Under the pieces are notes generated by a model that was not told where the DNA came from, searched no databases, and worked only from the letters and a program-made list of their open reading frames with translations. The translations under genes and the position numbers were made by a program. DNA of 64,000 nucleotides, taken from the NCBI GenBank assembly GCA_963743945.1, contig CAVURO010000010.1:1-64000 (forward strand). Reading direction: 5' to 3'. Below, one piece after another: positions 16,649 to 24,827 of the stretch. Position 1 is the first letter of the stretch. Each line of letters opens with the position of its first letter. Source of the DNA: JACOTK01 sp963743945 (GTDB lineage Bacteria > Actinomycetota > Acidimicrobiia > Acidimicrobiales > CADCSY01).

Positions 16649-17055
16649 CGTGGCACCTGGGCGATGGTGGCCTGCTCGGCCGGATCGGGCGCGGTGTCCA
16701 GGAACGCCTCGAGGATCTCGACACCGAGCGCCGCCGATGTCAGACGCAGGCTGAGCGCCAGGACGTTCGCGTCGTTCCAGCGACGGGCGCCGCGAGCGGT
16801 CTCGGCATCGGCGCACAACGCGGCGCGGACATCGCCCACCTTGTTCGCAGCGATGGCGACCCCTGTGCCCGTCCAACAAAGAACGACGCCACGATCGGCG
16901 CGCCCATGTGCCACCGCCTCACCCACACGCCTGCCGACCTCGGGCCAGAGCGCGCCATCTCCCTCCCGCACAACCTCGTGACCGTGCTCGCCCAGCCACG
17001 CGATCAGCTGGTCCACCAAGGGCGCACGGTCATCGGAACCAACGGCAATCCGCAC
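16645..17055 (-). CDS. RpiB/LacAB-family sugar-phosphate isomerase
   Basis: A 136-residue protein with the RpiB fold: N-terminal MRIAVGSDDRAP, the active-site region GVVLCWTGTGVAIAANKVGD (Cys base followed by the GTG loop) and VRAALCADAETARGARRWND. It interconverts ribose-5-phosphate and ribulose-5-phosphate or a related pair. The usual CGTG is CWTGTG here, one residue different in spacing, so substrate may differ from classical RpiB. It overlaps the RNase HII start by four bases, so both are co-translated. Confidence 0.8.
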   Translation of the reverse strand: MRIAVGSDDRAPLVDQLIAWLGEHGHEVVREGDGALWPEVGRRVGEAVAHGRADRGVVLCWTGTGVAIAANKVGDVRAALCADAETARGARRWNDANVLALSLRLTSAALGVEILEAFLDTAPDPAEQATIAQVPR

Positions 17056-17143
17056 CCGGCCAGACTAGGACTCCAGGTGAACGGCGGGCCTCATCCTCGT
17101 CCCGAGCCGCCATCGCGATCGCCGCTCGACGTAGCCTTCGGTC

Positions 17144-19807
17144 ATGACTCGACGAGTGGCAGTCGTTCCGCACACCCACTGGGACCGGGAGTGGTACGCC
17201 CCCTTTCAAACCTTTCGGCTCCGGTTGGTGACCTTGCTCGACGAGCTGTTGGCCCGCATGGAGACAGACCCGTCGTATGCACACTTCCTGTTGGACGGCC
17301 AGATGGCGGTCATCGACGACTATCTCGCCATCCGGCCCGACGCCGAGCCAACGCTGCGCAGCCTCAATCAGGCCGGACGTCTCGCCATGGGGCCGTGGTA
17401 CATCCTCATGGACGAGTTCCTGGTCTCGGGCGAGTGCATGATCCGCAATCTGCAGATGGGCCTTGCACGCGCCGAGCGGTTCGGCGGCGCCATGGAGGTC
17501 GGCTACCTGCCCGACATGTTCGGACACGTTGCCCAGATGCCCCAACTGCTGAGGCTCGCCGGGCTCGACCATGCCGTGGTCTGGCGCGGCGTGCCGAGCG
17601 CGGTGACCGGTACCGCCTTTTGGTGGGAGGCTCCCGACGGGTCGAGGGTACGAGCGGAATATCTGCCTCACGGCTACGGGAACGGGGCAAGCACCCCCAA
17701 GGAGGCCGAGGCCCTTGTGCGCCGCCTCGATGCCTACGAGACCGAGCTCGGCGATCGACTCTCGCCCACCGGGCCCATCCTTTGGATGAACGGCACCGAC
17801 CATCAGATGCCCCAGCCATGGCTCGGTCGGGTGGTGGACGAGATCAACGCCTCCCAGGATCACTTCGCCCTGGACGTGACCGGTTTGGCCGACTACCTGG
17901 CAACCGCATCCACGGACGGGCTCGACACGATCGTCGGCGAGATGCGTTCGGGCGTTGCGGCAAACCTGTTGATGGGCGTGGGTTCCAATCGAGTGGACGT
18001 GAAGATCGCCGCCGCTCGGGCCGAGCGGGCCCTGGAGCGTCGGGCGGAGCCACTCTGTGCCCTCTTCGCGCCGCCCTGGTGGTGGCCCCAGGCACTCTTC
18101 GACGTCGCCTGGCTCGAGATGATCCGAAACTCGGCGCACGACTCGATCTGCGCGTGCTCCCATGACGAGGTCTGCGAGGCGGTGATCGCCCGCTACGCCG
18201 AGGCACGCCAGATCGCCGAGGGCCTCGGTGACACCGCCGTCAAGATCCTCGCGGCGACCTTGGCGACCACCGGACCGATCGTGGTGAATCCGTCGGCTCG
18301 GAGGCGTTCGGGCCTGGTGGAGGTCGTGGTTCCCGGCACCGGAGCTCTCCACGACACCCAGCTTCTGGGCGAGCGACCGGCGACCGTGCTCGACACCACG
18401 GTTGCGGGACGCGACCTGGGCACGGTGCTCGGCCGGATTCGCAGCCAACAGTTCGGGCCGGACACCTTCGTCATCGATGTCGACCTGGAACAGGACGACC
18501 ACGCGGTCACCGTGACCTTTCACGCCGATTCGGAGCTGCGGGAGAACCTGCTCGTCGACGAGGTCAAACGCGAGCTCTACGCGCTCGGCGGCGCCCGTCC
18601 CGACACGCCGTTTCGTCTGCGGGTGATCCAGGAGCCGAGCCGTCGGGTGCTCGCTCGGGTCACGGACATGCCCGGCTACGGCTGGGCGGCCTGGGAGCCC
18701 GAGGCACTCGACGTGGCGCCCGTCGAGTGCACCGAGTCGGGACGGGGCATCACGAACGGTCCCGTGACGATCGAGGTCGATGCCGGCGACGGCAGCTTCT
18801 CGCTCAACGGCGTCTCCGGACTCGACCGTCTCGTCGATGACGGCGATCACGGCGACACCTACAACTACAGCCCTCCCGATCACGACCGAGTGATCGAGCG
18901 CCCCGAACGCGTCAGCGTCGAGGTCCTCGAGGCGGGACCGCTGCGCGGGCGGCTGCGAGTGGTGCGGACCTACAACCTGCCCGAGCGCATCGACGACGAG
19001 TCCCGCTCACGCGTGGGCAGCCGCGAGGTCGAGGTCGTCACGCTCCTGGAGCTCCGGGCGGGCGAGGCGATGGTGCGCGTCACCGTCGAGCTCGACAACA
19101 CCGTTCGAGACCACCGCCTGCGCTCGTGGTTCCCCCTTCCCGAGCGTGCCCGCACCTCTCGGGCCGAGTGTGCCTTTGCCGTCGTGGAGCGCCCAACCTC
19201 CGCCGAGGGGGGTCCAACCGAGCTGGGTCTGCCCACCTATCCGTCTCGACGTTTCGTGCAGGCCGGGGGCCTCACGATCGTGCACGAAGGCCTCTTGGAA
19301 TACGAGCTCGTCGATCTCGACGAGCCGGGCGGCAGCGCCGGGGCGCTGGCCCTCACGCTGTTGCGCGCAACCGGCATGTTGTCACGGGTCGAGATGACCT
19401 ACCGCCCGCTGCCTGCCGGCCCGCCTCTCCCTCTGGAGGGCGCACAGGTCCAGGGGCGTCACACCTTGCGATACGGCGTCGCCCTCGGGACCGAGCGCGC
19501 GCCGTGGGCACTGATCGACGACGCCTTCCTGCCCTTGGAGGTCGTCAACGCCGCCGCCCTCGGTGACGAGCCCGACCGCGGATCGGCCCTCACCGTCCTC
19601 GGCGCCGAGGTCTCGAGCCTCACCCGCCGGGCAGGCGCACTCGAGCTGCGGGTCTTCAACCCAACCGACGAGGAGGTCACCGTTGTGGTCGAGGGCCGAC
19701 GCGGCGAGCTCGTCGACCTGCGTGGAGCGTCACTGACGCCCTTCGAGGCAAGCTTTCCCCTGGGGCCCTGGGCGATCGCCACCGCTCGCCTGCTCGACGA
19801 GTCCTGA
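17144..19807 (+). CDS. glycoside hydrolase family 38 alpha-mannosidase
   Basis: An 887-residue enzyme removing alpha-linked mannose. The N-terminal catalytic barrel has the zinc site VVPHTHWDREWYAPF (residues about 7-21), the nucleophile region EVGYLPDMFGHVAQMPQLL around residue 120 and the later zinc His in RNSAHDSICACSHDEV near residue 330. The C-terminal beta-sandwich domains carry YNYSPPDHD and FPLPERARTSRAECAF. No signal peptide is present, so it acts in the cytosol on imported oligosaccharides or glycan fragments. ATG at 17144 gives the usual start a few residues before the HTHWDREW box. Its last 349 bases are overlapped on the opposite strand by the chemoreceptor tail. Confidence 0.92.
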   Translation: MTRRVAVVPHTHWDREWYAPFQTFRLRLVTLLDELLARMETDPSYAHFLLDGQMAVIDDYLAIRPDAEPTLRSLNQAGRLAMGPWYILMDEFLVSGECMIRNLQMGLARAERFGGAMEVGYLPDMFGHVAQMPQLLRLAGLDHAVVWRGVPSAVTGTAFWWEAPDGSRVRAEYLPHGYGNGASTPKEAEALVRRLDAYETELGDRLSPTGPILWMNGTDHQMPQPWLGRVVDEINASQDHFALDVTGLADYLATASTDGLDTIVGEMRSGVAANLLMGVGSNRVDVKIAAARAERALERRAEPLCALFAPPWWWPQALFDVAWLEMIRNSAHDSICACSHDEVCEAVIARYAEARQIAEGLGDTAVKILAATLATTGPIVVNPSARRRSGLVEVVVPGTGALHDTQLLGERPATVLDTTVAGRDLGTVLGRIRSQQFGPDTFVIDVDLEQDDHAVTVTFHADSELRENLLVDEVKRELYALGGARPDTPFRLRVIQEPSRRVLARVTDMPGYGWAAWEPEALDVAPVECTESGRGITNGPVTIEVDAGDGSFSLNGVSGLDRLVDDGDHGDTYNYSPPDHDRVIERPERVSVEVLEAGPLRGRLRVVRTYNLPERIDDESRSRVGSREVEVVTLLELRAGEAMVRVTVELDNTVRDHRLRSWFPLPERARTSRAECAFAVVERPTSAEGGPTELGLPTYPSRRFVQAGGLTIVHEGLLEYELVDLDEPGGSAGALALTLLRATGMLSRVEMTYRPLPAGPPLPLEGAQVQGRHTLRYGVALGTERAPWALIDDAFLPLEVVNAAALGDEPDRGSALTVLGAEVSSLTRRAGALELRVFNPTDEEVTVVVEGRRGELVDLRGASLTPFEASFPLGPWAIATARLLDES

Positions 19808-21195
19808 CGGGCGATCCCGATGCCGAGCAACTCCTGAAGGTTCCGTGATGCCTCCACCAGATCGAGGGAGCCTGCTCTGGTCCTCCCCAGCGCGTCACGG
19901 GTGGAGTCGGCGACCTCGGAGACCTGTTGGATGCTCGTGACGATGTCGGAGGCGCCCTGGGCCGCGCTGCCGACCGTGGAGGCGATCTCGTTCGCGGTCA
20001 CCGTCTGCTGATCGACGGCGGTGACGATGCGACCCTGCACCTCGGCGATGCGCCCGATGATGTCCGAGATCTGGCCGATCGCGTCGACGGCGCCCTGCGA
20101 GTCGCTCTGAATCGCCTCGATCCTTTCGCTGATCTCGCCGGTTGCCGCTGCCGTCTGCTTGGCGAGCTCCTTCACCTCGTTGGCGACGACCGCAAACCCC
20201 TTGCCGGCCTCCCCGGCGCGGGCCGCCTCGATGGTGGCGTTGAGAGCCAGGAGGTTGGTCTGTGCGGCGATCGAGGTGATCACATCGATGACCTGGCCGA
20301 TCTCCGCGCTGGATTCACCCAGCTTGGCAACCGAGCGATTGGTCTCGTTCGCCACCGCGACGGCCTGGTCGGCGACGATGGTCGCTTCCTTCGCACCGTC
20401 GGCGATCTCGGCGATGGAGCTCGACAACGCTGCCGCTGCCACGGAGACGCCGTCCATGCCTGCGGTGACGCCCGACGCAACCGTTGAGGAGCCCGCCGCC
20501 TGCGTCAGGGTCGCCTCGGCGCCCGTCACCACCTGCTTGTTGGCCGCAGCGAGGCGCAGGGAGGTCGATGCCAACCTGGAACCGACGCGCATCAGGGGTC
20601 GGGTGATCGAACGGGTCATCCAGATGACCGCCGTGAGCATGCCGATGCCGAACAGCGCCGTGAGCGCTGCAGCCCGTTTGCGAGCGGCGAACGCCGCATC
20701 GTGGATGGAGCGCTCCGCCTGTCCGAGTGCCTCGGATGTGGCGTCGCTCACCCCTGCCAACTGAGCCTGGAATCCCTCGAATCGCCCGGCGAAGGTCTCG
20801 TACTGCTGTGGGTTGGCCAATGCTCCCGAGGCCAAGGCGACATAGGCGTCAACCTGTGAACGTGCGGATGCCACCGCAGCCACGACGTCGGGCTCATCGG
20901 CAAGATCGGTCGTGATGCGATCGAGTTGCTCGCGGATCCTCGCGGCATGGACATCCAGGTCGCGCACGGCGGTCTGCCTCTGCTCCGAGGAGACGGCGAA
21001 AAGGCCGACCAGGACATCGCTGCGAATGGACTCGTGCAACAGGTCCGCATCGATGGAGGCATGTGCCGCCACGAAATAGGGCCTGAAGTTCATGCGATCC
21101 CTGACGTTCCAGACGCCGAGGAGACCGATCGACACCGTGGCCACCACGCTCACGGCGCCGAAGATCGTCAATCGATTCGAAACGGTCAGCCTCAT
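19459..21195 (-). CDS. methyl-accepting chemotaxis protein
   Basis: A 578-residue chemoreceptor: N-terminal helix (IFGAVSVVATVSIGLLGVW), a ligand-binding helical bundle of about 160 residues, a second helix (ALFGIGMLTAVIWM) and a HAMP-like region, then the coiled signalling domain. The hairpin tip reads IAAQTNLLALNATIEAARAG and EAGKGFAVVANEVKELAKQ, the CheA/CheW-binding motif. A normal receptor would end near LLGIGIARQ. Here the frame continues for about 115 residues of Ser/Arg/Pro-rich sequence that are antisense to the mannosidase gene. No che genes are near. It is convergent with the mannosidase. Confidence 0.85.
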   Translation of the reverse strand: MRLTVSNRLTIFGAVSVVATVSIGLLGVWNVRDRMNFRPYFVAAHASIDADLLHESIRSDVLVGLFAVSSEQRQTAVRDLDVHAARIREQLDRITTDLADEPDVVAAVASARSQVDAYVALASGALANPQQYETFAGRFEGFQAQLAGVSDATSEALGQAERSIHDAAFAARKRAAALTALFGIGMLTAVIWMTRSITRPLMRVGSRLASTSLRLAAANKQVVTGAEATLTQAAGSSTVASGVTAGMDGVSVAAAALSSSIAEIADGAKEATIVADQAVAVANETNRSVAKLGESSAEIGQVIDVITSIAAQTNLLALNATIEAARAGEAGKGFAVVANEVKELAKQTAAATGEISERIEAIQSDSQGAVDAIGQISDIIGRIAEVQGRIVTAVDQQTVTANEIASTVGSAAQGASDIVTSIQQVSEVADSTRDALGRTRAGSLDLVEASRNLQELLGIGIARQDSSSRRAVAIAQGPRGKLASKGVSDAPRRSTSSPRRPSTTTVTSSSVGLKTRSSSAPARRVRLETSAPRTVRADPRSGSSPRAAALTTSKGRKASSISAHGARSVPRATPYRKV

Positions 21196-21270
21196 GTGCC
21201 CCCTACCTCAACGGTGGAGCCGAACAATGGGCTCCCGGGGTACCAGTCGGCACAAATGGGACACCGTTCA

Positions 21271-21320
21271 GGTTTCACGGCACGGTTTCACGGCACGGTT
21301 TCACGGCACGGTTTCACGGC
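21271..21320. repeat. 13-bp tandem repeat at the end of the ferric-reductase-like gene
   Basis: Three perfect copies of GGTTTCACGGCAC (21271-21283, 21284-21296, 21297-21309) are followed by a partial copy (21310-21319). The stop codon of the minus-strand ferric-reductase-like gene falls within the second copy. Because 13 is not a multiple of three, a change of copy number would alter the C-terminal residues of that protein. It could also act as a weak transcript end. Confidence 0.9.
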
Positions 21321-21914
21321 CGGCGAACGCTCCCGGTCGAACGTAGGTGCCGGCGGTGCAACTCGTGAGGCCCGTCGAGAGGACGTTCGTTGGCGCCCTC
21401 CGAGGACCAGAAACGACGTGAGGAAGACGACGACGCCCGCGGCGAGCGCCGTCCCCGCGAGGTAGATCGGGTTGGCGTGATCGGTGCCTGCCAGGAAGCC
21501 GTGGACCACGACCATCCAGAACAGCAGGTAGCTCGTCCGATGGACACGGCGCCAGAAGGGTCTGGGCAGACGCCGAATGGCAAGGGACGTGATCTCGACC
21601 GCCACCAGGAGATACAAAGCCACCACGCCCCATGCCACCGCGCCCGGCTTCCAGGATGAGGCCATGGGAACGATCAGGTCGACGAGGTCGAAGTGCAGGT
21701 AGTTGTCGGCGACGAGCCCCGCCAGGTGGATGCCGGTGAAGATCACCGACAGGCCCCCGAGGAACCGGTGGAGGTCGAGCAACCACGCCGGGGTTGCCCG
21801 CCCTCGAACGAGGCGGGTCGAGAGCAGCAATCCCCAGATCACCGCCAGGGTGACGAGGACCGCTGCGGTCATACCGCTCGCCCGCGCGACGTACCACCAG
21901 AGCTTCGGGTTCAT
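21288..21914 (-). CDS. ferric-reductase-like transmembrane cytochrome b protein
   Basis: A 208-residue polytopic protein with about six helices. Candidate haem-ligand His are seen in LLDLHRFLGGLSVIFTGIHL and WRRVHRTSYLLFWMVVVHGF, two pairs on two helices, as in the ferric reductase-like/MsrQ superfamily. It passes electrons across the membrane. It overlaps the ApbE stop as ATGA, so flavin transfer and electron transfer are linked. The last residues after RVAPPAP come from the 13-bp repeat and may be extra. Confidence 0.78.
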   Translation of the reverse strand: MNPKLWWYVARASGMTAAVLVTLAVIWGLLLSTRLVRGRATPAWLLDLHRFLGGLSVIFTGIHLAGLVADNYLHFDLVDLIVPMASSWKPGAVAWGVVALYLLVAVEITSLAIRRLPRPFWRRVHRTSYLLFWMVVVHGFLAGTDHANPIYLAGTALAAGVVVFLTSFLVLGGRQRTSSRRASRVAPPAPTFDRERSPAVKPCRETVP

Positions 21915-22916
21915 ACGAGAAGCTCCGCCATCCCGCGGAGCACCTGACGGGTTCCGTCGTCCCCCGTCAACACGCCGGTTGCACCGGCCTTGGTGACCAC
22001 GTCACCACCGTCGATCGGACCGGCAAGGAATGCGGCCTTGGCCACGGCTTCCGCCCACCAGGCCTCCGCGGCGATCACCGTGACGCCGGCCAATCCCGAC
22101 AGGCTCGACCTGCCCGTTGCAGGGTCGATCAGGTGATGATGCCGCTTGCCGCCGGTGTGCCACGTTCGCCTCAGACGGCTGGAGGTGGCGACCGCTCCGG
22201 CCGCAAAGGCGACGCGGTAAGACTCCTCGTCGGCCAGGAACGGATTGTCGATGCCCACCACCCAGCCGGCGTCGGCCCCTGCGTTGCCGGCGGCTCGGAG
22301 ATCACCCCCGAGATTGACCATCGCTCCCTCCGCTCCCGATGCCAGCAGCTCACCGACGACGAGATCAGCGGCCAGCCCCTTCCCCAGACCTCCGGCGTCG
22401 ATCCGAACGCCCCGTGGCAGCAGCACGCTGCGAGCCGGCGGGTCGAAAAGGATGGCGGCACAACCGGGGGCAGCGCCGGCCGGCCCTCCCTCGACGTCCG
22501 TCGGCTCCCTGCCCGGGAGGTCACCGTCAGGAAGGTCACCGTCAGGGCGGTCGTCGGTCAGGGCGGTCAACGTCAGGAAGGTCGCCCACCACGCTTTGGG
22601 GGTTGTCGGGCTCGAAGCAATTTCGATATCCGGCCGAACGGAGGGCATCGAGGACCGTGGGGTCGAAGCGACCATCCGTTCCTTCCCATGCTGCCACGAG
22701 ATGTTGCAGCAGGATCCAGGTCGCATCCGACACGCGGTGCATCCGACCGGTGCCGGCATTCAGCCGTGACAGCTCGCTTCCGGGGAGGAAACGACTCCAG
22801 CGTCGTTCGTAGTCCTCGATGCGGCGCCGGGCCTGTTCCGGCAGGGTCCTGGGGCCACCCACGACCACCACGTGGGCCTGGCTGCCCATCGCAGGAAAGC
22901 TCGCCTCAGCTGGCAC
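21911..22916 (-). pseudogene. ApbE-type FAD:protein FMN transferase, frameshift in repeated linker
   Basis: GTG at 22916 starts VPAEASFPAMGSQAHVVVVG, then RRIEDYERRWSRFLPGSELS, the typical ApbE N-terminus. After DLPDVDRPD the frame ends at a TGA (22542-22544). In the next frame the protein continues DRPDGDLPDGDLPGREPTDV, then VRIDAGGLGKGLAADLVV and MVNLGGDLRAAG, the FAD/Mg2+ and catalytic segments, to the end LRGMAELLV. One surplus base near 22555 explains the break, within imperfect 12-15-bp repeats of GTCAGGAAGGTC and GTCAGGGCGGTC. ApbE attaches FMN covalently to exported proteins. As it stands the enzyme is split; slippage or a sequence error may account for it. Confidence 0.75.
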
Positions 22917-23448
22917 GGCTCTTGGTTACCGGAGCAGGCCGAGGGGCGGGGGCAGGCGCTGCCGGTGCGGCCACGCCGGCCGGCGACGTCGAGGGGCGAG
23001 CCGAACGTGACGGAGAGGCCGCGAGGCCCTGACTCCCACTTACCCGGAGTGACGACACACCCGCGCTGTCGACGGGCACCTCGACGTAGATCTTGCGCCG
23101 CACGACACGAACGATCTCCTCGGGCGTCGGCGGCGCGGCAGCAGGCGGCGGCGATCCCGCAGCCTGCTCTGTTGCCCCGTCCTCGCCGGTGGACACCGTG
23201 GTCGAGGAATGGTCTGCCGCTACCCGATCGCCGAGCCCCATGCCTGCGAGCAGCGCAAGGGTCGCGGCGACGCTGAAGCCGGCGGCCATGACCCGACCGA
23301 CCGGGGCGGCATGGCGACGAACGGACCGGGTCCCCTTCGCCGAAGGCCCCGCTGCAACGCGGCCCATGTCCGGGCCGGGCGATGGCGAGCGTTCGACTCG
23401 TCTCCTCTGCAGTGCGGCAACACGATCCTGGCGCTCCTTGTCCGCCAT
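22906..23448 (-). CDS. hypothetical membrane-anchored protein of the flavin operon
   Basis: About 180 residues: a basic N-terminus (KERQDRVAALQRRRVERS), one transmembrane helix (VMAAGFSVAATLALLAGMG), then a Ser/Thr/Pro-rich extracytoplasmic region with EEIVRVVRRKIYVEVPV and an Ala/Pro-rich tail. I do not recognise the family. The segment RRKIYVEVPV resembles VYVDEVVRVP in the upstream gene, so the two may be distant relatives. ATG at 23448 is chosen, with ATG 23460 (overlapping the upstream stop) as alternative. Its stop overlaps the ApbE start. It might be the substrate for FMN attachment, but no clear DxxTGAT-like motif is visible. Confidence 0.6.
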   Translation of the reverse strand: MADKERQDRVAALQRRRVERSPSPGPDMGRVAAGPSAKGTRSVRRHAAPVGRVMAAGFSVAATLALLAGMGLGDRVAADHSSTTVSTGEDGATEQAAGSPPPAAAPPTPEEIVRVVRRKIYVEVPVDSAGVSSLRVSGSQGLAASPSRSARPSTSPAGVAAPAAPAPAPRPAPVTKSRAS

Positions 23449-23452
23449 TGAC

Positions 23453-23944
23453 TCAGTCATCCTCCTCGGCGCCCTCGTGCTCGGACCCATGGTCGTCCTC
23501 ATCGTCGCTCTCGTGATCGGACCCACGGCTGTCGTCATCGTCGCTCTCGTGGGACTCGCCAACCCCGCTGTCGTCGGTGCGGTCGTCGGTGCGGTCGTCG
23601 TCGGACACCGAAGCCGAAGGGGTCGAAACGACTCCCGGAACCGGCTTCACGCCGGTCGACGAGTCCGCCGACCCCGATGCCGTCGTCGGGGCTGAACCGC
23701 CGGCGATCGGCACCCGAACCACCTCATCGACGTAGACGGTGGTCACCCGAGGCGTCGGACCGGTCTCCCCATCGGTGGCTCCGCTCCCGGACACCTCGGC
23801 GGTGATGGGGCTGAGCTTCCCCACCGGCTTGGCGTCGGTGGAATCCAGGATGCCCAAGCTCGCCGCCATCGCCCCCGCTCCGGCAAGCACCACCAGGGTC
23901 ACGACGCCGGCCGTTGCCAATGCTGTCCTTCGTTCAAGTTTCAT
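23453..23944 (-). CDS. hypothetical exported protein with acidic tail
   Basis: A 163-residue protein starting MKLERRTALATAGVVTLVVL, a membrane anchor or signal peptide. The middle part contains TPRVTTVYVDEVVRVPIAGG. The C-terminus is almost wholly Asp/Glu/His/Ser (DDRTDDRTDD ... SEHEGAEEDD), encoded partly by 12-bp tandem repeats near 23572-23610. Such tails may bind metal ions. ATG at 23944 has GGAGAG upstream; ATG 23956 is possible. First gene of the operon with the membrane-anchored protein, ApbE and the ferric-reductase-like protein; divergent from the two-component system, which may regulate it. Confidence 0.62.
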   Translation of the reverse strand: MKLERRTALATAGVVTLVVLAGAGAMAASLGILDSTDAKPVGKLSPITAEVSGSGATDGETGPTPRVTTVYVDEVVRVPIAGGSAPTTASGSADSSTGVKPVPGVVSTPSASVSDDDRTDDRTDDSGVGESHESDDDDSRGSDHESDDEDDHGSEHEGAEEDD

Positions 23945-24119
23945 ACGTCTCTCCATTTGTCCTCGAAGCGTCGGTGCCCTGAACCAGGCCCACCCGGTGC
24001 ATTTCCCTGTCCTTCTCAATGCACCGTACAAAGGCGCCGGCCAACAATGGATTCGCGCATTGCCAAGATTTGGCAAAGGTTCCACCAAGGCGGGCACACG
24101 GCGTGGCACGGTGGAATGC

Positions 24120-24827
24120 ATGCATCTGCTCATCGTCGAGGATGACGACTCCATCGCCGAGCCCCTGGCCAAGGGTCTGCAGCGTGAGGGTTTCACCATC
24201 ACCCGTGTTGCCACCGGCCGCGATGCCCTCGACGCGCCTCCGGCCGACCTCATCCTCCTCGATCTGGGCCTTCCCGACCTCGACGGCAAAGAGGTGTGCC
24301 GTCAACTGCGGGCCCGCACCCAAACGCCCATCATCGTGGTGAGCGCACGCGGTGAGGAGATCGATCGAGTCCTGCTCCTCGAGCTGGGGGCCGACGACTA
24401 CGTGGTGAAGCCCTTCGGGTTTCGCGAGCTTGTGGCACGCATTCGGGCGGTCACCCGCCGCGGCGCCGCGCCCGACCGCGACAGCGGCCGGGACCCGTTG
24501 ACGGACCGGGAACGCACGGCCCAGCGCATCGGCGGACTGGCGATCGACCGGCGCACCCGACGAGCGACGCTCGACGGCAACGACGTCGTGTTGACCCCCA
24601 AGGAGTTCGACCTCCTGGCCTTCCTGGCCGAGGACCCCGGAGCCGTCTGCAGTCGCACCACCATCCTGGAAGGGGTTTGGGACGAGCACTGGTGGGGACC
24701 GAGCAAGACGCTCGACGTCCACGTTGCGTCGCTTCGCAGGAAGCTCGGCGACCCCGCATGGATCGAGACTTCCCGGGGTGTGGGGTTCCGCCTGGCAGGC
24801 CCGTCCTCCACGGATCCGGGCCCGTGA
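24120..24827 (+). CDS. OmpR/PhoB-type response regulator
   Basis: A 235-residue regulator. The receiver domain has acidic pocket residues at 8-10 (VEDDD), the phospho-acceptor Asp48 in LILLDLGLPDLDG, the Thr/Ser position in IIVVSARG and Lys in DDYVVKPFG. The C-terminal winged helix has VLTPKEFDLLAFLAEDPG and the recognition end SKTLDVHVASLRRKLGD ... RGVGFRL. It is followed by an overlapping histidine kinase gene and divergent from the exported-protein/ApbE operon. Two ATGs lie close together at 24116 and 24120; only the second is in frame. Confidence 0.92.
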   Translation: MHLLIVEDDDSIAEPLAKGLQREGFTITRVATGRDALDAPPADLILLDLGLPDLDGKEVCRQLRARTQTPIIVVSARGEEIDRVLLLELGADDYVVKPFGFRELVARIRAVTRRGAAPDRDSGRDPLTDRERTAQRIGGLAIDRRTRRATLDGNDVVLTPKEFDLLAFLAEDPGAVCSRTTILEGVWDEHWWGPSKTLDVHVASLRRKLGDPAWIETSRGVGFRLAGPSSTDPGP

